Origin: Erythrobacter ramosus
GTDB lineage: Bacteria; Pseudomonadota; Alphaproteobacteria; Sphingomonadales; Sphingomonadaceae
Direction: 5' to 3'
Assembly: GCF_009828055.1 (NCBI RefSeq)
Contig: NZ_WTYB01000001.1
Coordinates: forward strand, 387,183 to 451,182
Length of the DNA stretch: 64,000 nt
The notes below the pieces were generated by a model. The model searched no databases, was not told the DNA's origin, and saw nothing but the letters and a program-made list of their open reading frames with translations. Each line of letters starts with the position of its first letter. Position 1 is the first letter of the stretch. The position numbers were made by a program, and so were the translations under genes. Below are positions 14,002 through 22,461 of the stretch, one piece after another.

Positions 14002-15090
14002 ATGGACGGCCTGCGCATCTCCAACGACACCTCTGCTTACGAAGTCCCCGCTGCGCTCGACGCTGAGGGGCGGATGACGGCGGCTTGCATCGCGCAGGCG
14101 CTCACCATGATGGACACGCATGGTCTCGTGGTCATCACCGGGTTGCTGTCCAACAGCGAGGCCGAGGCGGGGCTCAAACTCGTGCGCCAGACCATCGCCG
14201 ATCCTGATCGCGCCCGCAGCGCCTTCGCCAGCGAGACCGACAATCTTTATGTCCGGCGCGACTTCTGCTCGCTGCCGTCAAACCCCGGGGTCACGCGCTT
14301 TGCCGCCACGCTGGCGCAGCGGCTGGAGGGCGTGCTGACGGAGTATTGTGGCCGGACGCGCGCCGTGCTCGAGATTGCGACCTTCACCAGCTATCTCGGT
14401 TCCTCGCACCAGTATATCCACCGCGATCCGGCGGGCGTGATCAGCATGTTTGCGGCGCTCGAGGATGTGTCACCCGAGCAGGGGGGCACGGTGTTCGTGC
14501 CGGGGACGCACCAGTATGGTGGGGCCGATTACCAGCATGGCGGGGGGGCCTATCAACTCATGGAGCTGTTCCGCACGCGCTGCAACGCGGGCATTTTCCG
14601 GCACAATCTTGCCAAGCTGTGGCGGATGCGCGGATCGTCCGATGCGCCGCTGGCTCCGGGAGAATTCCGCGACCGGGTGTTTTCGCGCCTGTGGGATCAG
14701 CACCAGCCCAACATCCTGCGCTTCCTGCTGGGCAAGAATTCGCAGTTCAGCCTGCGCCATTGCAGCCCTGCCACCCTGTGGCGGCTACGGCGCGAGCGCG
14801 CAGTGCTCGACGAGCGCTTCCGGCTGGTGCAAGTCGCGCCGCGCAAGGGGACGGTGATCCTCTATCGCAGTGACCTGCTGCATGCAGGGCCGGACAACCG
14901 CTCCGCCCGGCCGCGGCAGTTCTTCGGGATGAGTATCGCGCGCGACATCATCGACTCCAAATACTGGCACGACGGCTATTCCCCGCACCCGAGCCTGATC
15001 GCCGAGCCGCTGACCCTTGGCGACCTGCTCGCCGCGCCCGCAGCAGCAGCCAGCTTGCCGGAGCCCCGCCAACGCGCGCTGGTAGAATAG
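14002..15090 (+). CDS. Phytanoyl-CoA dioxygenase (PhyH) family 2-oxoglutarate/Fe(II) oxygenase
   Basis: This predicted non-haem iron oxygenase (362 aa) would use 2-oxoglutarate and O2 to hydroxylate an unknown substrate. The facial triad is visible: HRD at residues 140-142 (His140, Asp142) and a distal His near 294 in LLHAGPDNRS, with basic residues in RPRQFF after it to bind 2-oxoglutarate. GGTVFVPGTHQ between them is typical of PhyH. The start is uncertain: ATG 14002 is the closest to the conserved region; ATG 13972 is an alternative; neither has a good ribosome site. It stands alone between groEL and the convergent glpX. Confidence 0.8.
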   Translation: MDGLRISNDTSAYEVPAALDAEGRMTAACIAQALTMMDTHGLVVITGLLSNSEAEAGLKLVRQTIADPDRARSAFASETDNLYVRRDFCSLPSNPGVTRFAATLAQRLEGVLTEYCGRTRAVLEIATFTSYLGSSHQYIHRDPAGVISMFAALEDVSPEQGGTVFVPGTHQYGGADYQHGGGAYQLMELFRTRCNAGIFRHNLAKLWRMRGSSDAPLAPGEFRDRVFSRLWDQHQPNILRFLLGKNSQFSLRHCSPATLWRLRRERAVLDERFRLVQVAPRKGTVILYRSDLLHAGPDNRSARPRQFFGMSIARDIIDSKYWHDGYSPHPSLIAEPLTLGDLLAAPAAAASLPEPRQRALVE

Positions 15091-15096
15091 GCGTGC

Positions 15097-16113
15097 TTAA
15101 CCGATCCGGTGCTCGCCCTTGATCCACCTGACGGTGCCAGAACTCGCGCGCATCACGACGCTTTCAGTCGTAAGGATCATCTCGCCGGTGTGCTTGCGGC
15201 GGCGCTTTACCCCGCTCAGCAGCGAACCATCGGTCACGCCCGTCGCGGCGAAGATGCAGTCGCCCTTGGCGAGGTCTTCGAGCTTGTAGATCCGGTTCAG
15301 ATCCTCGATCCCCCACTTGCGGGCGCGGGCCTTTTCGTCGTCGTTGCGGAACACCAGCCGGCCGTTGAACTGCCCGCCGACGCAGCGCAGCGCCGCGGCT
15401 GCCAGCACGCCTTCAGGCGCGCCGCCTTGGCCCATATACATGTCGATCGTGGTTTCCTCGTCCGTCACCGCGATCACACCGGCGACGTCGCCGTCACCGA
15501 TCAGCACCACGCCGCAGCCGATGCTGCGCAGTTCGGCGATCAGTTCCGCATGGCGCGGACGGTCGAGCACGCAGACATTGATCTCGCTGGGCTTCACGCC
15601 TTTGGCCGAAGCCACCGCCATGACATTTTCGGTCGGCGATTTGGCAAGGTCGATGATGCCTTCGGGATAGCCGGGGCCGACCGCGAGCTTGTCCATGTAA
15701 ACATCGGGCGCGTTGAGCAGACAGCCTTCTTCGGCCGCTGCCAGCACCGCGAGCGCGTTGGGGCCGGCCTTCGCTGTGATAGTGGTGCCTTCGAGCGGGT
15801 CGAGTGCGATGTCGATCTTGGGGCCTTTGCCCATGCCGACCTTTTCGCCGATGAACAGCATCGGGGCCTCGTCACGCTCCCCCTCACCGATCACCACGGT
15901 GCCGTCCATGTAGAGGTTGTCGAACGCGCGGCGCATGGCTTCCACGGCTGCGGCATCGGCCGCCTTTTCATCACCGCGTCCGATCAATTGCGCCGCCGCG
16001 ATGGCGGCCGCTTCGGTGACGCGCACCATTTCCAGCACCAGCACGCGCTGGATCGCATTATCGGCTGCGGCTTGCTCGGCGATGGTGAGGTCGGTATCGG
16101 TGGCGGAGTTCAT
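15097..16113 (-). CDS. glpX: Class II fructose-1,6-bisphosphatase (GlpX)
   Basis: This 338-aa gluconeogenic enzyme hydrolyses fructose 1,6-bisphosphate to fructose 6-phosphate with divalent metal. The lithium-sensitive phosphatase motifs are present: VIGEGERDEAPML (metal-binding acids), DIALDPLEGTT (Asp and Glu plus the Thr-Thr pair) and GQGGAPEGVLAAAAL. I chose ATG 16113 (MNSATDTD); a TTG two codons upstream has a better placed AAAGGG. In many alphaproteobacteria glpX directly follows hom. Here hom precedes it on the same strand, but two plus-strand genes lie between. Confidence 0.95.
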   Translation of the reverse strand: MNSATDTDLTIAEQAAADNAIQRVLVLEMVRVTEAAAIAAAQLIGRGDEKAADAAAVEAMRRAFDNLYMDGTVVIGEGERDEAPMLFIGEKVGMGKGPKIDIALDPLEGTTITAKAGPNALAVLAAAEEGCLLNAPDVYMDKLAVGPGYPEGIIDLAKSPTENVMAVASAKGVKPSEINVCVLDRPRHAELIAELRSIGCGVVLIGDGDVAGVIAVTDEETTIDMYMGQGGAPEGVLAAAALRCVGGQFNGRLVFRNDDEKARARKWGIEDLNRIYKLEDLAKGDCIFAATGVTDGSLLSGVKRRRKHTGEMILTTESVVMRASSGTVRWIKGEHRIG

Positions 16114-16177
16114 GCGCAATTCAGCCCTTTATTGCTTTTGTTGCAGCTACCTTTGGAATGCCTTGGCGCTTAAGCGG

Positions 16178-16819
16178 ATGGAGACGGGTTTGTCGAGCAA
16201 TGCAACACCTGTCGGTCCCCGTTTTCGCCTCGGCCTGACGGCTTTCGCGGTAATCTTCGCCGCGCCTTTGGCCGCGCAGGATGACACGGCGGCGACAAAT
16301 GCACCTGCTGCCGAGCCGACTCCGGCCCCCACGCCACAAGGCCCACCAGCACCCCCACGCGTCAATCTGATGGTCACGGTCCCGCGCGGTGAGGTCAATC
16401 AGGCACAGCTTCAGGAATGCCGCGATGATGCCGATGCGGGCACGATCAGCGGCGAGATCGTGGTGTGCCGCGAAACCGGCAATAATGGCGAAAGCCCGCT
16501 GACTGGGGACCGCTCCGCGACGCAGAAACGCTACGCACAGGAAACCATGCTGAAGGGCGCGCCGCGTGCGCCCGAGGCTTTCGGGATTCCCGACAACGGC
16601 AAGGGCATCGGGTTCGGCAAGCCGCCGCCGGTGGCGATCACCGTCGATTTTGACGCTCTGCCCACCGCCCCCGCCGGATCGGACGCGGATCGCATGGCGC
16701 GCGGCCTCCCGGCGCTGGGCGAAGACCGCGAACTGACCGAGGAAGAAGAACGGGCCCGGCGGGAAGCTGCGGGGATCAAGACCAGCGCACCCCCGCGTCC
16801 GAAGAAGAAGGGCGGTTAG
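16178..16819 (+). CDS. Exported protein of unknown function, paralogue A
   Basis: This 213-aa protein starts METGLSSNATPVG and has a signal-like segment FRLGLTAFAVIFAAPLAAQ ending near residue 34. A Pro/Ala-rich linker follows (about 40-65). The conserved core is LQECRDDADAGTISGEIVVCRE with two cysteines; the C-terminal part has ITVDFDALPTAPAGSDADRM and a charged tail. The next gene encodes a protein with the same layout and the same motifs, so the two are tandem paralogues. I recognise no named family. It lies on the strand opposite to the flanking hom and glpX. Confidence 0.7.
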   Translation: METGLSSNATPVGPRFRLGLTAFAVIFAAPLAAQDDTAATNAPAAEPTPAPTPQGPPAPPRVNLMVTVPRGEVNQAQLQECRDDADAGTISGEIVVCRETGNNGESPLTGDRSATQKRYAQETMLKGAPRAPEAFGIPDNGKGIGFGKPPPVAITVDFDALPTAPAGSDADRMARGLPALGEDRELTEEEERARREAAGIKTSAPPRPKKKGG

Positions 16820-16830
16820 GGCGCAGCGCG

Positions 16831-17481
16831 GTGGTGTGGCTGAGCCTTGTAGCGGCGGTGCTGATGGCTGCCAGCGCGCAACCCCAGAGCCAGGGGCAAG
16901 CCTCCCGCCTGCCACCCCGCCCTCCGCCGCCAACCACGGCCGAATCGCCGCCCGACCGCATCCCGATTGATCTCGGTGAGGATGAGTGGGCGAGCGATCC
17001 GCCGCAGACCATCGACATCCTCGTCCCGCCCACCCAATCCGAAGCAGCCAATGCCGCCGAACTGAAGGACTGCGAGAACCAGCGCGAGGCCGGGGTGGTT
17101 GCGGGCGAAATCGTGGTGTGCCGCGAGCTGCCCGCCGACACCAGCCAGCTATATAGCGGGAGCCGTGAGGCCTGGCTGAAAGACTATGCAGAGCGCACGC
17201 AGAACGCCGGGACCCTGCCCCCGCCCGATGTCGCCGGGCCGGGCATCTTCCGCGGGCCTGCGACCGTCAGCGGGCTATGCTTCATCCCCCCCTGCCCCAA
17301 AGACCCGGCCCTAATCATCGACGTCGAAGCGATCCCGCCCCCGCCCGAAGGATCGGACGCGGAGCGCGTGGCGCAAGGGTTGAAGCCGGTCGAGGGGGAC
17401 AATGCGCCTCTCACCGCCGAGGAGCGCCGTCGCAAGGAGGCGGCGTTGGGGTTGCCGGAGGCGGCAGGGCTGAAGCAATAG
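16831..17481 (+). CDS. Exported protein of unknown function, paralogue B
   Basis: This 216-aa protein starts at GTG 16831 or 16834, 11 nt after paralogue A, so the two are surely cotranscribed. A short hydrophobic leader (VWLSLVAAVLMAASAQ) is followed by a Pro-rich segment. The core LKDCENQREAGVVAGEIVVC RE-type block and the tail LIIDVEAIPPPPEGSDAERVAQGLKP align with paralogue A. B carries an extra cysteine pair (GLCFIPPCP, about residues 147-155) absent from A. Function is unknown; an envelope or periplasmic location is inferred from the leaders. Confidence 0.7.
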   Translation: MVWLSLVAAVLMAASAQPQSQGQASRLPPRPPPPTTAESPPDRIPIDLGEDEWASDPPQTIDILVPPTQSEAANAAELKDCENQREAGVVAGEIVVCRELPADTSQLYSGSREAWLKDYAERTQNAGTLPPPDVAGPGIFRGPATVSGLCFIPPCPKDPALIIDVEAIPPPPEGSDAERVAQGLKPVEGDNAPLTAEERRRKEAALGLPEAAGLKQ

Positions 17482-17483
17482 TC

Positions 17484-17561
17484 GTGAGTCCCCGCGCAGG
17501 CGGGGACCTCGGGCCCGGAAGCGCCAACCACAAAGAGGTCCCCGCCTGCGCGGGGACTCAC
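17484..17561. repeat. Perfect 27-bp inverted repeat between convergent genes
   Basis: The arms 17484-17510 and 17535-17561 are exact reverse complements with a 24-nt spacer. Each arm is itself a hairpin (GTCCCCGC-GCAG-GCGGGGAC type). It fills the gap between the stop of paralogue B (17481) and the stop of hom (17568). It is probably a second REP-like family and could act as a bidirectional terminator. Confidence 0.85.
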
Positions 17562-17567
17562 CGTGGG

Positions 17568-18926
17568 TTACAAAGGCAGGATCGGCAGCACCAGCGGCTC
17601 GCCCGTCAGGCTGTCCGAGCCTTCGAGCAGCGCCAGCGCCTTTGTCACGCAGCGCTCCGGCCCTTCGTGCGTCACCATCGCCACCATCACCTCGCCCCCG
17701 CTCTGCGAGCGGCCCTGTTGGATCAGGCTCTCGATTGAGACGTCCCCGTCACGCAGCGCGGCCGTGAGTTCGGCGAGCACGCCGGGGCGGTCCTTGACCA
17801 TGAAGCGGATATAGGTGCGCTCGGTCCGGTGGCCCGGCTCGGCAGGCGGCATCGCGGCCAGCTGTGCGCTGGGGATCGAGAACGGCGCGCCCACTTCGTC
17901 GCGGGCAATGTCGATGAGGTCAGCGGCCACCGCGCTCGCGGTCGGCCCATCGCCTGCACCGGGACCCTGAAACAGCAGGCGGCCCGAGAAATTGCCCTCC
18001 GCCACGACCGCGTTGGTCGGCCCGTCGACGGCGCTGAGGGGGTGGCCTCGCGCGACAAGACAAGGGCGCACGCGCTGGAGCAGACGGGGGCCGTCAGGCG
18101 TCTCCTCCACGTCCGCCTCACCGATAAGGCGGATCACAAAACCCAAGGCCGCAGCCTGCGCAATGTCGGCGGCGCGCACCTGCGTGATGCCATTGACCCG
18201 CACGCCTGCGAAATCGACCCGCGTGCCGAACCCAATCGCGGCAAGGATCGCCAGCTTGTGTGCCGCGTCCACGCCTTCGATATCGAACGCCGGATCAGCC
18301 TCGGCAAAGCCCAGCCGCTGCGCATCGGCGAGCACGTTGGCAAAGTCCGCGCCGGTCGCTTCCATCTCGGACAGGATGTAATTGCAGGTGCCGTTGAGGA
18401 TGCCGTAAACCTTGGTGAGCGCGTTGGCCGAGGTGCCTTCGCGCAGGCCCTTGATCACAGGGATGCCGCCGCCGACCGCAGCTTCGAACTTCAGCGCGGC
18501 GTTGTTCGCCTCGGCAAGTTCGGCCAGTTCCAGCCCGTGATGCGCGATCATCGCCTTGTTGGCGGTGACGAGACCCTTGCCCGCCCCCAATGCCGCGCGC
18601 GACAGCGCCAGCGCCGGGCCATCCGACCCGCCGACCAGTTCAACCACCACGTCCACATCATCGCGCCGGGCGAGCGCGGTCATGTCGTCTTCCCACGCGA
18701 AGCGGGCAATATCGACGCCGCGATCCTTGCCGCGATCCCGCGCGCTGACCGCCACGACCTCGATCCCGCGGCCCGCGCGCGCGGCAATCAGGGCGCGGTT
18801 GGTGTCGAGCAACCGGATGACGCCCGCGCCGACCGTGCCGAGCCCGGCGATAGCAATACGCAGCGGATTCGGGGGCGGATTCGGGCGGGGCGGTTGAGGG
18901 GCGGTATCGGCCAAGCGGTCCTCCAT
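17568..18926 (-). CDS. hom: Homoserine dehydrogenase
   Basis: This 452-aa enzyme reduces aspartate semialdehyde to homoserine with NAD(P)H, on the way to threonine and methionine. The dinucleotide fold shows IAIAGLGTVGAGV (about residues 23-35). The catalytic domain has GILNGTCNYIL and the lysine in VDAAHKLAILA. A C-terminal ACT domain (RFMVKDRPGVLAELTAALRD) suggests threonine feedback control. It has a Pro-rich N-terminal extension (residues 5-20) not usual in the family, so the true start could be later. The ribosome site is weak. Confidence 0.95.
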   Translation of the reverse strand: MEDRLADTAPQPPRPNPPPNPLRIAIAGLGTVGAGVIRLLDTNRALIAARAGRGIEVVAVSARDRGKDRGVDIARFAWEDDMTALARRDDVDVVVELVGGSDGPALALSRAALGAGKGLVTANKAMIAHHGLELAELAEANNAALKFEAAVGGGIPVIKGLREGTSANALTKVYGILNGTCNYILSEMEATGADFANVLADAQRLGFAEADPAFDIEGVDAAHKLAILAAIGFGTRVDFAGVRVNGITQVRAADIAQAAALGFVIRLIGEADVEETPDGPRLLQRVRPCLVARGHPLSAVDGPTNAVVAEGNFSGRLLFQGPGAGDGPTASAVAADLIDIARDEVGAPFSIPSAQLAAMPPAEPGHRTERTYIRFMVKDRPGVLAELTAALRDGDVSIESLIQQGRSQSGGEVMVAMVTHEGPERCVTKALALLEGSDSLTGEPLVLPILPL

Positions 18927-18986
18927 CAGTGACTGAGGGCGGCGCTTAACCGTGCAATTCCGGCGGTCAAGCGCGGATGCTTGCCA

Positions 18987-19853
18987 TCAGCCTTTGGTGA
19001 TCCGCCGAACACAAGGCCCCAACGCCTCTCGGACGAAGGCATAATCCGCTGTTGCAAGCCGCCGCTCCTCTGGCTCGCGGGCGAGGTTGGCGTTGCTCGG
19101 CAGCTGCGCAGGCAGCGCGCAGGCGAGGCGATACCAGCGCAGCGTCTCAGGCGCAGGCGGACGCGCCGCCGAATCGATGATCTCGCCCCACGACACACCC
19201 CATTGCGGGCGTTGGCCGGGACGGCGCAGCACGGTGATCGACACGGGGGAGCGGTTTTCGGTTGCCAGAAAGATCTGTGTCTCCGATTCGCCGGTCAAGG
19301 TGCCCTGCACCGCCAAGGCATCGCTGATCCCGGTGATGCGGGGGGGCGTGCTGGCCCCGGCGTAAAGCTCGGTCAGGATCGGACGCAGGCGGGCTTCCAG
19401 TTCCGGCGTATAGGCCAGCTGCGCGCCGGGAGAGACCAGCTGCACCTCACCCGTGCGGCCCGGAACGCTGCGCGCGAACAGCAGGAATTCGCGCTTTTTC
19501 AACTTGGGAACCTTGCCCTTGGCGTCCAGCGGAACGTCAACCAGATAAGCCAGCGTGCCGCCCACCGTGCTGCGCCCGGCGATCAACGCAAGCGTGTTGG
19601 CTTCAATATATAGCCGTGCGAATCCCGGTGCGAGACCGGGTGCACGATCGGGCTTGAGCGTCGTCTGGCGGCGAATCTGAGCCCGAATGACCAGTTCCGC
19701 AGCGTCAGAAAAGGTGGCCAGATCGGCATATGTCGGCCCATCCGGGGCTGCCGCAGCAATCGGTGCAGGCGCCTGAGCGTGGCTAGCAACCGGCACCAGC
19801 GCAAGCCCTGCGGTGGCCATGATCGATAACTTCAGAGTGTTGAAAATCGGCAT
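18987..19853 (-). CDS. Exported protein of unknown function
   Basis: This 288-aa protein has a signal peptide (MPIFNTLKLSIMATAGLALV then PVASHAQA, cleavage near residue 27). The mature part is mixed alpha/beta with RAQIRRQTTLKPDRAPGLAPG, a central LAYLVDVPLDAKGKVPKLKK segment and two cysteines near the C-terminus (LACALP and LGPCVRR). It resembles conserved hypotheticals of Erythrobacter-type genomes, but I know no function. AAGGGTG 6 nt before the ATG supports the start. It lies 60 bp upstream of hom and may share its transcript. Confidence 0.75.
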   Translation of the reverse strand: MPIFNTLKLSIMATAGLALVPVASHAQAPAPIAAAAPDGPTYADLATFSDAAELVIRAQIRRQTTLKPDRAPGLAPGFARLYIEANTLALIAGRSTVGGTLAYLVDVPLDAKGKVPKLKKREFLLFARSVPGRTGEVQLVSPGAQLAYTPELEARLRPILTELYAGASTPPRITGISDALAVQGTLTGESETQIFLATENRSPVSITVLRRPGQRPQWGVSWGEIIDSAARPPAPETLRWYRLACALPAQLPSNANLAREPEERRLATADYAFVREALGPCVRRITKG

Positions 19854-20248
19854 TAATTCACCCTTAACTTATGGCCCTGTGACAGCCTCCGACGAACGAC
19901 CGCTTGACCGCCGTTTAGCAGTGCTTCTTGCACATGGCTCGCAGTGAATTGTCTATGAACCGCAAAAGGGTTTGATCGGCTAGGGGATGCCAGTTAAAGC
20001 CCGAGTGACTGATTGCGCGGGACTGGGGACATTGCCGCGGGAACAGTTCAGGTTGCAGACTGGGTTGTTTTGCTCAGAATGTACCAGCCGGGGAAGGTTT
20101 CGGGCCATGCGTATTGCGCTGGCCCGTATTTCTTGTCCCGGCGTGGGAGGACCGAAATGACCGGGATCCGCCAACCTGCTGTTATGGCCGGGGGGTGGGG
20201 AGTTTGCCGATCCTCGAGATCGGCTAGTATTTGGAGAGAAAGCGCTGG
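19854..20248. other. Intergenic region upstream of tonB
   Basis: This 395-bp divergent gap holds no gene I can support; an open frame at 20013-20279 lacks similarity and runs into the tonB start out of frame. No Fur-type site was found in front of tonB. The clearest structure is the hairpin at 20101-20126. Confidence 0.5.
20101..20126 (+). terminator. Terminator-like hairpin in the tonB leader
   Basis: CGGGCCA (20101-20107) and TGGCCCG (20120-20126) pair, with GCG and CGC extending the stem past one bulged T; TATTTCTT follows. It sits 123-148 nt before the tonB start with no gene ending just upstream, so it may be an attenuator in the tonB leader rather than an ordinary terminator. Confidence 0.45.
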
Positions 20249-20929
20249 ATGTCCTACGCTAGCCAACAACAAGGGTTGACCGGCCCCAAGCTTGTCGCAC
20301 TGATTATCGCACTCGCGATTGTCGGTAGTGTCGGTCTGGGCATGGTCGTCTTTCTTGCCGTCGACGCCGTCAAGGAGGCGATCGAACGTGTGACCACTGT
20401 GGAAGTCAAGGAAGAGGAGCCGCCGCCGCCGGATGAGCCGCCGCCGCCAGAGCCTGATACCCCCGACCCGGTCTCGCCTCCGCCGCCCAACGCGCCGGAA
20501 TCGCTGATCGAAATGCCGCGGGAATCACCGATCCAGACCACGCAGCGCGAAACGCCTCAAGAGGTATTCCGCAGGCCTGATGTGACGCCGGAGCCGGTGC
20601 GACCTGCTGAGCCGGTTGCCAAGCCGCCGTCCAAGGCGCGCGGCGTTCAGCCGAAGGGTCAGCGCAGCTGGGCCGCCCGCATTCAGGATAACTACCCGCG
20701 CCGTGCTGCGCAGGAAGAAATCGAAGGCACCGTGGGCGTGCGTGTCACCGTGACTCCTGACGGCAAGGCCACTGGCTGTTCGGTGACCTCGTCGAGCGGA
20801 TCGGACATCCTTGATACTGCGGCCTGCAAGGACCTCGAACGTTACGGACGGTTTGACCCGGCCCTGAACGACGCCGGTGACCCGATCAGCGCCAGCTGGT
20901 CCACGCGCATTACCTACAAGCTGAACTGA
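20249..20929 (+). CDS. tonB: TonB energy transducer
   Basis: This 226-aa protein spans the periplasm and passes the proton-motive energy captured by ExbB-ExbD to outer-membrane TonB-dependent receptors. One N-terminal TM anchor (about residues 13-36) is followed by a long Pro/Glu-rich periplasmic spacer (50-130, with PPPPDEPPPPEPDTPDP). The C-terminal TonB domain reads NYPRRAAQEEIEGTVGVRVT through WSTRITYKLN. ATG 20249 fits; GGAGAG lies 11 nt upstream and a TTG at 20231 is an alternative. It is the first gene of tonB-exbB-exbD-exbD. Confidence 0.93.
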   Translation: MSYASQQQGLTGPKLVALIIALAIVGSVGLGMVVFLAVDAVKEAIERVTTVEVKEEEPPPPDEPPPPEPDTPDPVSPPPPNAPESLIEMPRESPIQTTQRETPQEVFRRPDVTPEPVRPAEPVAKPPSKARGVQPKGQRSWAARIQDNYPRRAAQEEIEGTVGVRVTVTPDGKATGCSVTSSSGSDILDTAACKDLERYGRFDPALNDAGDPISASWSTRITYKLN

Positions 20930-20995
20930 CGGATCAATCCGGCAGGCGGCGCCGCGCCGCCCGCCACGAGACAATTTTTCAAAAGGACTTTCGCA

Positions 20996-21769
20996 ATGAA
21001 CCTCTATCTTCTCGCCGCCGCCGCTGATGCAGCGCCCGAAAGCAAGTTTGGCTTCGTCGAAGCCATGCGTGAGGGCGGCCCGGTTGCCTGGTCGATCCTC
21101 ACCATCATGGTGATCATGTCGGTCGGCTCGTTCTACATCATGTTCACCAAGCTGTTCGAACAGAACAAGGTGATGAAGCAGTACAACGCCGTGCAGACCC
21201 AGTTCTGGCGCGCAAGCAGCCTCAAGGAAGGCGCGACCAAGCTGGACAAGGACGGCCCGTGGCGCCAGCTCGCAGACGATGCGGTGAAGGCTCAGGACGA
21301 GCACGGCAAGATGACCGACGCTCTGGAATCGCATGACTACATGCACGGTTCGCTCCAGCGTTCGGAAGATTCGATCAACGCGGTGCTCGCGGGCGGCCTG
21401 CCGTTCCTCGCCACCGTGGGTGCGACTGCACCGTTCGTTGGTCTGCTCGGCACCGTGATCGGGATTTACCGCGCGCTGATCAACATCGGCATCGCCGGTA
21501 ACGCCTCGATCGACAAGGTCGCCGGCCCCGTCGGTGAAGCGCTGATCATGACCGCCATCGGTCTTCTGGTCGCCGTGCCTGCGGTGTTCGCGTTCAACTG
21601 GCTGCAGTCGCGCAACCGCAAGATCGCGGCCATGCTCAGCACCTTCTCGACCGATCTGCTGGCCTATATGAACTCGAACGGCGCCGTGAAGCCGGCGGTG
21701 ACGGCGGCTGCTCCGGCTGCCAAGCCCGCTGCCAAGCCGGCCGCCAACCCGACGCTCAACAAGTCCTGA
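20996..21769 (+). CDS. exbB: ExbB-type proton channel (MotA/TolQ/ExbB family)
   Basis: This 257-aa inner-membrane protein forms the pentameric channel that powers TonB. Three TM helices are visible: about residues 28-50 (VAWSILTIMVIMSVGSFYI), 132-155 and 178-200. The family core GGLPFLATVGATAPFVGLLGTVIG and GPVGEALIMTAIGLLVAVPAV is intact. The C-terminus carries an Ala/Pro/Lys-rich tail (AAKPAAKPAANPTLNKS). AAGGA stands about 9 nt before the ATG. It lies 66 bp after tonB. Confidence 0.95.
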   Translation: MNLYLLAAAADAAPESKFGFVEAMREGGPVAWSILTIMVIMSVGSFYIMFTKLFEQNKVMKQYNAVQTQFWRASSLKEGATKLDKDGPWRQLADDAVKAQDEHGKMTDALESHDYMHGSLQRSEDSINAVLAGGLPFLATVGATAPFVGLLGTVIGIYRALINIGIAGNASIDKVAGPVGEALIMTAIGLLVAVPAVFAFNWLQSRNRKIAAMLSTFSTDLLAYMNSNGAVKPAVTAAAPAAKPAAKPAANPTLNKS

Positions 21770-21899
21770 TCGTCATGGCCGACAGTCGGTGGGAGCGTCC
21801 CTCGTGGCCGCTCCCACCACTGCCCGGCTCACGGCCTGCCACGGCCGCGGAACCGGGTAGGCGTTTCAAGTCAATGTTTTGACAGGCTAGGAATTCACA

Positions 21900-22430
21900 A
21901 TGGCGATTTCTACGGGAGGCGGGGTCGATACCCCCATGTCCGACATCAACACCACGCCGCTGGTGGACGTGATGCTGGTGCTCCTGATCATCTTCCTCAT
22001 CGCGGTTCCGGTCGCGATCCAGACTATCGAAAAGCTGGAAATTCCAGTCTTCGAATCGCTGGAATCGAAGGACAAGGTCGAAAACCTGCTCGTCACCGTC
22101 AGCGCGACTGACGATGCCGGTGTCAGCGCCGGGCAACCGGGCTTTGCCGGCGCCTCGCGCAATGGCCAATGCCGGGTCTACATCAACAACATCACTCCGG
22201 TGACGTCCGATGAACTGCAGGAACAGGCGTTCAAGAAGCTTGACGCCATCGTCAAGCGGGCCGGCGGTGCGGAAGCGCTGATGGCCAATCCTGAGGATAT
22301 CCCGCAGGTTCACATCCGCGGCGACGTCAACGCCCCGTGGCAGTGCGTTGCAGGCACGATCTACAACATCCAGCGCGCCGGCTATCCGGTCGTCGGGTTC
22401 ATTTCGAACCCCGTCGATCCGAACGGCTGA
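21900..22430 (+). CDS. exbD: ExbD/TolR family protein, copy 1
   Basis: This 176-aa protein has a single N-terminal TM helix (residues about 19-40, MLVLLIIFLIAVPVAIQ) preceded by MSDINTTPLVDVMLV, in which the conserved Asp (LVDV) carries protons. The periplasmic part is larger than usual: an insert of about 30 residues (VENLLVTVSATDDAGVSAGQ to RNGQCRVYI) contains a cysteine, and a second cysteine lies in PWQCVAG, so a disulfide is possible. It lies in the tonB operon, 130 bp after exbB. Confidence 0.93.
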   Translation: MAISTGGGVDTPMSDINTTPLVDVMLVLLIIFLIAVPVAIQTIEKLEIPVFESLESKDKVENLLVTVSATDDAGVSAGQPGFAGASRNGQCRVYINNITPVTSDELQEQAFKKLDAIVKRAGGAEALMANPEDIPQVHIRGDVNAPWQCVAGTIYNIQRAGYPVVGFISNPVDPNG

Positions 22431-22461
22431 CCTGCCAGAGCGAACTTAAGGAGTAACTGAC

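Noticed and set aside
20013..20279. An 88-codon open frame upstream of tonB
   Set aside because: No similarity, no ribosome site, and it overlaps the tonB start out of frame; the region is better explained as a leader.
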